From assembly GCA_035293805.1 (NCBI GenBank), contig DATGMD010000092.1:1-64000 (forward strand): a DNA stretch of 64,000 bases, written 5' to 3'. This DNA is from JAJPHF01 sp035293805 (lineage in GTDB: Bacteria > Chloroflexota > UBA6077 > JAJPHF01). Made by a program: the position numbers and the translations under genes. The notes beneath the pieces are model-generated. The model worked only from the letters and a program-made list of their open reading frames with translations. It did not search any database and had not been told where the DNA came from. Of this stretch, positions 8,734-15,634 are shown piece after piece. Numbering within the stretch: position 1 is the stretch's first letter; the number at the start of each line of letters is the position of its first letter.

Positions 8734-9564
8734 ATGGGCAAGATCGTGGCGGCCGTGGCGATGACCCACAATCCCCGCATCTACCAGGCGGCGGAGGCCG
8801 CGAAGCCGGAGGACCGAGAGTACGTCTACGGCAACTTTGGTGTGCTGCGGCAGAAGCTCGAGGCCGCGCGTCCCGACGCGCTGATCGTCTTCGCCAACGA
8901 CCACTTCGACAACTTCTTCCTCGACAACATGCCCGGCTTCTGCATCGGCGTGGCACGCCAGGCGGAGGGGCCGTTCTGGTACGAGCATGAGATTCAGCGC
9001 ATTCCTCGGTACCGCGCGCCGGTGCATGAGGCGCTGGCCGCCGACGTGCTGCGCAAGGGCATCGAGGCGGGCGTCGACTTTGCCTTCGCTCGCGAGTTCC
9101 GCATGGATCACGCCTTCTGCGTGCCCCTCTCGTTCGTGGCCCCGAACCAGGACCTGCCGATCATCCCCGTGTATACGAACGTCTGGGCGTATCCGCTGCC
9201 CACGCCGCACCGCTACTACGAGATGGGCCGCGTGCTGCGCCAGGTGGTGGAGTCACGGCCGGGCGACGAGCGCGTCGCCGTCCTGGCCAGTCTGAACCTG
9301 TCCACCGAGGTGGGTGGCCCCAAGATGGGCTGGCGCGATCTGGAGTTCGACCAATTGGCGCTCGACCTGATGCGGCGCGGCGACGTCGACCGCATTCTCA
9401 ACGACGTGACGATCGAGCGCATGATGCAGGCGGGCAACTCGACGCCAGAGTACCTGAACTACGTGGCGCTGCTGGGCTTCGTGGGCACGCTGCCGCCCAG
9501 CTTCGTGGAGTTCAAGATCGTCCCCGGTTGGGGCAACTGCCCTGCGGCGGCCTGGGACCTGTAA
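8734..9564 (+). CDS. LigB-like catalytic subunit of an extradiol dioxygenase, with the usual catalytic His replaced
   Basis: This protein of about 276 residues aligns along its length with the LigB family. Counterparts of the iron ligands are present: His12 in AMTHNPR, His57 in FANDHFDNF, and Glu239 in TPEYLNY. The second-shell His126 in MDHAFCVPLS is also kept. In LigB the acid-base His195 sits in GGMSHQ. The matching stretch here is LNLSTEVGGP, placing Thr191 at that position by my alignment. This could mean altered chemistry or a different substrate class. It forms a pair with the LigA-like gene and is followed by ridA. A GTG at 8731 is the alternative start. Confidence 0.85.
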   Translation: MGKIVAAVAMTHNPRIYQAAEAAKPEDREYVYGNFGVLRQKLEAARPDALIVFANDHFDNFFLDNMPGFCIGVARQAEGPFWYEHEIQRIPRYRAPVHEALAADVLRKGIEAGVDFAFAREFRMDHAFCVPLSFVAPNQDLPIIPVYTNVWAYPLPTPHRYYEMGRVLRQVVESRPGDERVAVLASLNLSTEVGGPKMGWRDLEFDQLALDLMRRGDVDRILNDVTIERMMQAGNSTPEYLNYVALLGFVGTLPPSFVEFKIVPGWGNCPAAAWDL

Positions 9565-9576
9565 GCTGAGCGGGGT

Positions 9577-9609
9577 GCCGCGTCTGGCGTCTCATAGCCG
9601 GGACGCGGC
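9577..9609 (+). terminator. GC-rich hairpin between ligB-like gene and ridA
   Basis: GCCGCGTC pairs with GACGCGGC across a 17-base loop, 12 bases past the dioxygenase stop. There is no T-run. It could cause partial termination or stabilise an mRNA end. Confidence 0.3.
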
Positions 9610-9658
9610 CTGAGCCGACGCGCACTCTCCGGTGCGTCGTGTTCGTGAGGAGCGAGCC

Positions 9659-10054
9659 ATGCATGTTGGTGCGGGCGAGAAGCAGGGTATACGTACGGCC
9701 AACGCGCCCACCCCCACCGGGCCGTTTAGCCAAGCGATCCGCATTGGCAACCTGATCTTCGTCTCCGGGCAGGCGGGCCGCAACCGCGAGACCGGGCACC
9801 TCGGCGACGTGCGCGAGCAAACGGAATGGTCGCTGCGCAACATCACCGCCATCCTGGCCGAGGCCGGCGCTACGCTGGACGACGTGGTGAAAACTACTGT
9901 CTACCTGCGCGACAACACGCTCGCCAAAGAGATGAGCGACGAGTATCTCAAGCACTTCAAGGAGCCGCTGCCGGCGCGTTCGACGGCCATTGTCGGACTG
10001 AAGTTCGAGGGCATGCTGGTCGAGATCGAGGCGATCGCCGTCGTGCGGGAATAG
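9659..10054 (+). CDS. ridA: RidA/YjgF family imine or enamine deaminase
   Basis: This 131-residue protein has the RidA fold signature. The N-terminal NAPTPTGPFSQAIRIGN is followed by FVSGQAGRNRETG, LAEAGATLDDVVKTTVYL and the C-terminal LPARSTAIVGL with the conserved active-site Arg. RidA proteins hydrolyse reactive enamines and imines. Some family members act as 2-aminomuconate deaminases in amino-aromatic degradation. The ATG at 9659 follows GAGGAG; the frame is open upstream without a better start. Its position directly after LigAB-like subunits suggests a pathway-specific deaminase here, which is inference. A general housekeeping role cannot be excluded. Confidence 0.85.
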   Translation: MHVGAGEKQGIRTANAPTPTGPFSQAIRIGNLIFVSGQAGRNRETGHLGDVREQTEWSLRNITAILAEAGATLDDVVKTTVYLRDNTLAKEMSDEYLKHFKEPLPARSTAIVGLKFEGMLVEIEAIAVVRE

Positions 10055-10108
10055 CGACGCTGTGCGAGCGGGACCAGCTAGGCTCCTGCTCAGCTACCAG
10101 GGAACGGC

Positions 10109-11737
10109 ATGAACGACTGGCCATACGCGCGGCACCCGGTCCACGGGAGCCGGGGCATGGTCGTGAGCGGACATCCGCTCGCCACTGCCGCGGGCCTGCA
10201 CATGTTGATGGACGGCGGTAACGCCGTCGACGCGGCGCTCGCTGCCAGTGGTGTCCTGGCGGTGGTCCGGCCGGCCTGGTGCGGTGTCGGCGGCGACGCC
10301 TTCGGGCTCATCTCCACGCCGCACGAGGGGGTCGTCGCCGTGAACGGCAGTGGCGCCGCGCCGCTCGCGGCGGATCCGTCGGCCTTCGCCGGCGAGCGCG
10401 CGCCGCGCTTCGGCCCGCGCTCGGTCGCCGTGCCCGGCCTCCCCGACGCCTGGGCCCTCGCTGCCACCAGCTATGCCTCGCGGTCACTCGCCGACCTGCT
10501 GGCGCCGGCCGTGTACTACGCCCGGGCCGGCTTCCGCGTGGATGGCGCCTTCCACCGCGCGCTCGCCACGTTGGCGCCCGGGCTGGCGGCGTGGCCGAGC
10601 CTGGCACGCCTGCTCGCGGCCAGCGCCCCGTCCGGCGAGGCGGTGCCACAGCGCGGCGACCTGTTTCGGCAGCCGGAGCTGGCCGAAACTCTGGAGCTGG
10701 TCGGTCGCCAGGGGCGCGACGCCTTCTATCTCGGTCCGCTAGCGGTGGCTGTCGTGGACACGCTTGCTCAGCGCGACGGGCTTCTCTCGGTCGCCGACCT
10801 GGCGCGTCACACAACCGCCTGGCAGCCGCCGCTCCGCACCAGTTATCGCGGCCATGCCGTCTACGAGCAGCCGTTGCCCTCGCAGGGATGCATCCTGTTG
10901 CAAGAGTTGAATGTCCTCGACGGCTTCGACGTGCGGGCGCTCGGCCGTGAGAGCGCCGCCCTGGTCGACCTGCTGGTGCGGTGCAAGCTGGCGGCGTTCG
11001 CCGACGCCGCGCGTTACCTGGCCGACCCGGCGGCCGTGGATGTGCCGCTCGACAGGCTGCTCTCGGCCGAGCACGCTGCCGAGTGCCGCGCCGAGATCGC
11101 CGCGGCGCTCGGGTCTCAACCGGCCGCCATTCCGGCCAGCGACGGGGCACCGGCCGGCGGCGTGGACACCGACTGCCTGGTCGTGGCCGACGGCGACGGC
11201 CGGATCGTCTGCTGGATCCAGAGCCTGTTCAACCTGTTCGGCGCGCGCGAGGTCGTCGACGGCACGGGCATCGTCCTGAACGACCGGCTGGCGAACCTAC
11301 CACTTGATGCCTCCCGGCCGAACCACTTGCGGCCGGGTTTCAAGCCGCTCCACACCTTGAACACCTTCCTGGTGAGCCGCGACGGCCAGCCTGTGCTGGC
11401 CGGGGCTACGCCGGGCGGCCAGGGCCAGGTGCAGACCAATCTCCAGTTGATTGTACACATGCTCGATTTCGGGCTGGACGTGCAGGCAACCGTGGACGCA
11501 CCGCGTTGGGTCAGTGGCTCGCCCACCCCGGGCGACACTATACTCTATCTCGAGCCGCGCTTCCCGCCCGGTTTCGCCGCGCAGCTGGAGGCGCGCGGGC
11601 ACACCGTCACGGTGGCGGACACCGGCGCCGATGGGGAGCGCTTCGGCAGCGCGACGCTGATCGCCGTGGACGGCGCCAGCGGCACCTACAGCGGCGGGGC
11701 GGACCCTCGCCGTGAGGCGCACGCGCTCGGCTGGTAA
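10109..11737 (+). CDS. Gamma-glutamyltransferase-family Ntn hydrolase
   Basis: This 542-residue protein has the two-part GGT architecture: an N-terminal large-subunit region (MVVSGHPLATAAGL, DGGNAVDAALAA, CGVGGDAFGL) and a small-subunit region. Autoprocessing would create a new N-terminus at a Thr. The best candidate is Thr354 in VDTDCLVVADG. Classical enzymes have TTH-x-S-VVD here, so the second Thr and the His are changed. The classical oxyanion pair SS is also replaced, by HTLNTF, as in YwrD-like members. No signal peptide is visible, so it is probably cytoplasmic. Glutathione-adduct or gamma-glutamyl-amide hydrolysis is possible. It ends the plus-strand catabolic run. Confidence 0.85.
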   Translation: MNDWPYARHPVHGSRGMVVSGHPLATAAGLHMLMDGGNAVDAALAASGVLAVVRPAWCGVGGDAFGLISTPHEGVVAVNGSGAAPLAADPSAFAGERAPRFGPRSVAVPGLPDAWALAATSYASRSLADLLAPAVYYARAGFRVDGAFHRALATLAPGLAAWPSLARLLAASAPSGEAVPQRGDLFRQPELAETLELVGRQGRDAFYLGPLAVAVVDTLAQRDGLLSVADLARHTTAWQPPLRTSYRGHAVYEQPLPSQGCILLQELNVLDGFDVRALGRESAALVDLLVRCKLAAFADAARYLADPAAVDVPLDRLLSAEHAAECRAEIAAALGSQPAAIPASDGAPAGGVDTDCLVVADGDGRIVCWIQSLFNLFGAREVVDGTGIVLNDRLANLPLDASRPNHLRPGFKPLHTLNTFLVSRDGQPVLAGATPGGQGQVQTNLQLIVHMLDFGLDVQATVDAPRWVSGSPTPGDTILYLEPRFPPGFAAQLEARGHTVTVADTGADGERFGSATLIAVDGASGTYSGGADPRREAHALGW

Positions 11738-11832
11738 GCCGCCGGGCGGTCTGCTCCCCCGCACGGTTGCCCATCCGATCTCACGCTCGTCGGGCGACGT
11801 GCGCCCTGGCTGCCCGGCCACGGCGCACGCCG

Positions 11833-12090
11833 CTAGCAGGTGTCCCAGTCCCACAGCGCGCAGCCGCCGCGCTGGTTGTCCCACGTATTGTGGGGCACGA
11901 ACGGCGGGTCGTCCGGCACCGTCTGGGGGGAGGCGTACTGTTCCCCTGGGTTCGTGTCTGGCATGACGGCCGGGCCGGAGATGCCGTACTCCTCGGGGAC
12001 CGACGGCTCCGCGTAGTCGAGGGCCAACACGGGGCGGGGTACGGTGAGCAGGAGCCCACTGAGGGCTGCTGCCACGAGCACACGACGCAT
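11833..12090 (-). CDS. Small secreted protein, function unknown
   Basis: The 85-residue product starts with a clear signal peptide (MRRVLVAAALSGLLLTVP...ALA), then gives a mature segment of about 60 residues rich in Pro, Asp and aromatic residues. It ends in WDNQRGGCALWDWDTC with two cysteines that could form a disulfide. The start at 12090 has GGAGG just upstream; the frame is open for another 22 codons but without a better site. I recognise no family. It is divergent from the MarR gene and may share its regulatory region. Confidence 0.55.
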   Translation of the reverse strand: MRRVLVAAALSGLLLTVPRPVLALDYAEPSVPEEYGISGPAVMPDTNPGEQYASPQTVPDDPPFVPHNTWDNQRGGCALWDWDTC

Positions 12091-12508
12091 CGTAAGCCTC
12101 CACAGCCGCTTGGGTGATGGGATTGTGCAATCCCTACGCTCACCCATGAGGCTCACTCCATCCTGTTAATGGGCCATGCGGAAGCTGTTAAGGCTCGATG
12201 GAGAGCGGTTGTAGCTCACAATATCGCCACTCTGGCGCGAATCGGTGAACGCAACTCGTTACTGCGCGAGTGGTAGACCATCTTAGCTGGGCAAAAGGTT
12301 CACCACACGCAAACTACGCCCGCGCATCCTAGGGAGAAGCCGCAACCGACGAAGCTTTCGCAACCCCCAACATTTCGATAGCACAACCTCCATGAGATGT
12401 CCACAGGTCTCGCCAGATAATCCGTTGTAGAGGTATGTACGCCTAAGGAATACCTTAGGCGACGGACAGGGCCGCTGGGCCCGGGCGCAAGAACTGCGTG
12501 GGGTTGCC
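12091..12508. other. Divergent intergenic region upstream of marR-like gene
   Basis: This region is noticeably less GC-rich than its surroundings. It contains the inverted repeat at 12440-12461 and a second overlapping one (AGGTAT at 12431 and ATACCT at 12450). A 75-codon minus-strand frame at 12283-12510 is arginine-rich with no ribosome site and looks spurious. I see no tRNA or conserved RNA fold. Confidence 0.5.
12440..12461. promoter_or_regulatory. Candidate MarR operator
   Basis: CGCCTAAGG and CCTTAGGCG are perfect 9-base inverted arms separated by AATA, about 48 bases before the MarR start. The size and symmetry fit a dimeric winged-helix repressor, and MarR proteins often autoregulate. 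Binding is inferred. Confidence 0.55.
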
Positions 12509-13030
12509 ATGGACGATCTGCGTGCGCGCCTTACCTCTCGGGTGCTCGACTTGCAAACCGATCTCTACCGCTCGTTGCGCCCAAGCAGAGAGTGGTTCGA
12601 AGTCGACCTCACGATGTCACAACTAAAGGTAATGCTGTTGCTGTCCGCCGACGGCAGCGCGTCGATGAGCCGGCTGGCAGGGGCGCTGGGGGTGAGCCTG
12701 GCGACCGCCACCGGCATCGTCGATCGGCTGGTGGAGCACGGCCTGGTCCGCCGCGACCAGGATCCCCATGACCGTCGCCTCGTGCTGTGCCGGCCGACGC
12801 CGCGCGGCTTGGCGCTCACCGAGCGCCTCCAGCAGGCCGGCGCCAGCAGTCTCGCGCCCTTGCTGCGCCATCTGTCCGTGGCGGACCTACGGGTGGTGGC
12901 CGCCGGCCTTGAGATCCTCTGCGGCGCGGCGCATCAGCAGCCATCCGACTGGGAGGCCCCGGGCGCGCGTCTCCACGCGCCTGGCTCCGCGGCGTTGACC
13001 ACGCCCGTGATGCATCGCGTGGGCAAGTGA
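12509..13030 (+). CDS. MarR-family transcriptional regulator
   Basis: This 173-residue protein carries the MarR winged helix-turn-helix. The recognition region is MSRLAGALGVSLATATGIVDRLVEHGLV, and the wing contains DPHDRRLVLCRPTPRG, the family's conserved D-x-R-D/R loop. Flanking helices would form the dimer interface. It lies 18 bases upstream of an adaptor gene and heads the adaptor-permease-adaptor run. It probably represses or tunes this efflux operon in response to a small, often phenolic, ligand. That agrees with the aromatic-compound theme of the window but is inference. The ribosome site is weak. Confidence 0.9.
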   Translation: MDDLRARLTSRVLDLQTDLYRSLRPSREWFEVDLTMSQLKVMLLLSADGSASMSRLAGALGVSLATATGIVDRLVEHGLVRRDQDPHDRRLVLCRPTPRGLALTERLQQAGASSLAPLLRHLSVADLRVVAAGLEILCGAAHQQPSDWEAPGARLHAPGSAALTTPVMHRVGK

Positions 13031-13048
13031 CCGCGCGGAGGAGAACCG

Positions 13049-15589
13049 ATGCGACCTGCTCGAGCATCCCTCAGGGTTCTTCCGGCCACCGCCCTTGCGC
13101 TCTTGGTCGGCTGCCAGTCCGCCCAGCACGTGCCCACCGGTCAGCGCAACGGCGGCCCACCGCCGCCTCTCGCCGTGCCGATCAGCGTGGACACCGCGCA
13201 GCGCGGCCCCATCGCCGCGGTCCTGAGCTATGCGGGCAACGTCACCGCCCGCGCGAGCGTGGACGTGCTGCCGCGCGCGACGGGGCGGATCGAGAAGCTC
13301 AACGTCGACGTCGGGAGCCCCGTAAAGGCCGGCGACGTCATCGCGGAGCTGGACCGCTCCCAGCTCGACGCCACGGCCGAGCAGGCGCAGGGCGCCTTGC
13401 ACAGCGCGCAGGCGCGCCTCGCTCTGCTGCAGGCCGGCGCCCGCCCGGAGAGCGTCCAGGCCGCCCAGGCGGCGCTCGCCTCCGCGCAGGAGCGCTTGAC
13501 CGAGATGCAGCAGGGTGGCAGGCCGGAGGATGTGGCGACCGCGCAGGCGAACCTGGAAGCGGCCCAGGCCAAGCTGGAGCAGCTCGAAGAAGGGTCGACG
13601 GAAGCGGACATCGACACGGCCCGCGCCGCCGTCGAGACGGCCCGCGCCAGCGTGCAGAGCAGCAACGAAGCGCTCGCCCAGTTGCTGCATGGCGGCGCGC
13701 CGGAGGACCAGCGGGCGGCCGACGCCGCCATCGTGGCAGCGGAGGGCAACCTGCGCCAGGCCCAAGCGCGCCGGGAGGCGCTGCGCAATCCCCCGGCCGA
13801 CCAGGTCGCCCAGGCGCGCAGTGAAGTCGAGACCACCCAAGCGACGCTCGAGGCGGCGCAGGAGCGGCTGGCGCAACTGCAGGCGGGCGGCTCCGTCGCC
13901 GATCAGGTCAGCGCGCAGAGCGCCGTGACGAGCGCCCAGTCAGCCCTCCAGGCCGCGCAGGACACGCTCGCGGAGCTGCTCAACGGCGGCACGCCCGCGG
14001 ATCGCGAGGCCGCCCAGGCCGCCCTCGACACGGCGACCTCCGCATGGCGCGCGGCCCGCGTACATTTCGACCTGCTGCGCAACACGCCGAACGCCGCCCA
14101 AGTCGCCGCGGCCAACCAGCAGCTCTCGACAGCACAGCAGCAGCAGCAAGCGGCCCAACAGCAAGCGACGGCCGCGTGTACGACGCCGGGCGCCTCGGTC
14201 TGTACGGCCGCCCAGGCCGCCCTCAACAGCGCGAACACCGCGCTGGCTACCGCCCAGGCGAACCTGCAGTCGCTCAACCAGGGCGCCAGCCCGTCCGACT
14301 TGGCCGCGGCCCGCTCGGCGATCGAGCAGGCCGACGCCAACCTGAAGGCCGCGCAGGCACGCGTGGACCAGTTGAACAACCCGACGCCCGATCAAGTCCA
14401 GGCGGCGCGCACCGCCGTCGATACGGCCCGCGCCAACCTCGACGCGGCCATCGCGCGGCAACAGCTGCTGAACGAGCCGGCACCCGACACGCTGGCCGAC
14501 GCCCAGAGCGCCGTGGATAGTGCTACGAGTGCGCGGCGCGCGGCGCAGCAGAAGCTCGACTTGCTGCTCAACGGCGGCGCCCCCGAGGATCAGCAGGCTG
14601 CCGAGGCGGCCATCCAGGCTGCCCAGGGCGACTACGCCCAGGCGGTCGCGCGGCGCGAGGCCCTGCGCACGCCTTCGGCGGCCGACGTCGCCAACGCCCG
14701 CGCGGCGGTTGACACGGCGACCGCGAACCTCGCGGGCGCCGAGAGCCGCCTCACCGACACCCTGGCCGGCACCAAGGCCGCCGACATGCAGGCGGCCATC
14801 TCGGCCGTCGACCAGGCGCAGCAGGCCCTGACCCTGGCCCGCTACCCCTATACGGCGCAAGACATCGAGCAGCAGCAACAGGCGGTGGACCAGGCGCGAG
14901 CGAACCTCGCGCTGGCCGCGGAGCCGAACCGGCCCGAGGACCTCCAGCAGGCAGAAGCAGACGTTAACCAGGCTCAGGGCAGCTACGAGCTGGCGCGCGA
15001 GCAGGCCGAGGAGTCAGTCGTCTATGCGCCCTTTGACGGCGTGGTGTCGGCGCGGCAGATGTCCGAGGGGGCCCTCGCCAGCCCCACGACCCCCATCGTC
15101 AGCATGGTGACCGACGCGGTGGAAGTGGACGTCAACGTCGAGGAGGCCCGAGGCGGGCAGGTCCATGCGGGCAGCCCGGCCACGCTCACCGTGGCCTCGC
15201 TGCCCGGCCAGGAGTTCCCGGCCGTGGTGGCCCTGGTGTCGCCCACCGTCGATCCGCACAGCCGGACCTTCCTGGCGCGGGTCGTCCCCTCCGACGACAG
15301 CGGCCAGCTGCACGACGGCATGTTCGCCCAGGTGCGTATCCGGGGGGACGCGCGGCCGGACGCGGTCCTGATCCCTAACGCCGCGATCGTTCAGCGCAGC
15401 GGCAAGAGCGTGGCCTTCGTGGACGTTGACGGCAAGGCGCAGCAGCGCGAGCTGCAGCTGGGCATCACCGACGGCACGAACACCGAGGTCGTCGCAGGAA
15501 TCGACGCGGGCGACCAGGTCATTACGGCCGGGCAAGACAGCCTGAACGACGGCGACGCCGTGCGAATTGCGGCCCCGGGGTCGGCCTAA
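13049..15589 (+). CDS. Giant HlyD/RND periplasmic adaptor lipoprotein (adaptor 1)
   Basis: This 846-residue membrane-fusion lipoprotein is about twice the family's usual 350-450. The signal ends in LVGC with Cys22. The first lipoyl half (ATGRIEKLNVDVGSPVKAGDVIAELDRS) is near residues 75-105 and the second half (VVYAPFDGVVSARQMSEGAL) near residues 655-675. A beta-barrel and membrane-proximal domain follow (VDVNVEEARGGQ, SRTFLARV, DAVLIPNAAIV). Between the lipoyl halves lie roughly 550 residues of Ala/Gln-rich helix. These are built from 30-35-residue units separated by Pro/Gly-Asp turns such as GGAPEDQ, NPPADQV and NPTPDQV. It sits 45 bases before RND permease 2 and is its likely partner. Confidence 0.9.
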   Translation: MRPARASLRVLPATALALLVGCQSAQHVPTGQRNGGPPPPLAVPISVDTAQRGPIAAVLSYAGNVTARASVDVLPRATGRIEKLNVDVGSPVKAGDVIAELDRSQLDATAEQAQGALHSAQARLALLQAGARPESVQAAQAALASAQERLTEMQQGGRPEDVATAQANLEAAQAKLEQLEEGSTEADIDTARAAVETARASVQSSNEALAQLLHGGAPEDQRAADAAIVAAEGNLRQAQARREALRNPPADQVAQARSEVETTQATLEAAQERLAQLQAGGSVADQVSAQSAVTSAQSALQAAQDTLAELLNGGTPADREAAQAALDTATSAWRAARVHFDLLRNTPNAAQVAAANQQLSTAQQQQQAAQQQATAACTTPGASVCTAAQAALNSANTALATAQANLQSLNQGASPSDLAAARSAIEQADANLKAAQARVDQLNNPTPDQVQAARTAVDTARANLDAAIARQQLLNEPAPDTLADAQSAVDSATSARRAAQQKLDLLLNGGAPEDQQAAEAAIQAAQGDYAQAVARREALRTPSAADVANARAAVDTATANLAGAESRLTDTLAGTKAADMQAAISAVDQAQQALTLARYPYTAQDIEQQQQAVDQARANLALAAEPNRPEDLQQAEADVNQAQGSYELAREQAEESVVYAPFDGVVSARQMSEGALASPTTPIVSMVTDAVEVDVNVEEARGGQVHAGSPATLTVASLPGQEFPAVVALVSPTVDPHSRTFLARVVPSDDSGQLHDGMFAQVRIRGDARPDAVLIPNAAIVQRSGKSVAFVDVDGKAQQRELQLGITDGTNTEVVAGIDAGDQVITAGQDSLNDGDAVRIAAPGSA

Positions 15590-15595
15590 GGTGCG

Positions 15596-15611
15596 GCCCC
15601 CGCCCGGGGGC
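15596..15611 (+). other. Short hairpin in the adaptor-permease junction
   Basis: GCCCCCG and CGGGGGC form a 7-pair stem with a CC loop, between the adaptor 1 stop and the permease 2 start. It may tune relative expression of the two genes. Confidence 0.3.
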
Positions 15612-15634
15612 GAGGACAAGCAGGGAGAGCATAC

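Noticed and set aside
12283..12510. 75-codon minus-strand frame in the marR upstream gap
   Set aside because: It is Arg/Leu-rich with no ribosome site, overlaps the candidate operator, and has no recognisable domain.
13940..14878. Long minus-strand frames opposite adaptor 1
   Set aside because: They are antisense shadows of a highly repetitive GC-rich gene; composition is Gly/Arg/Val with no domain.
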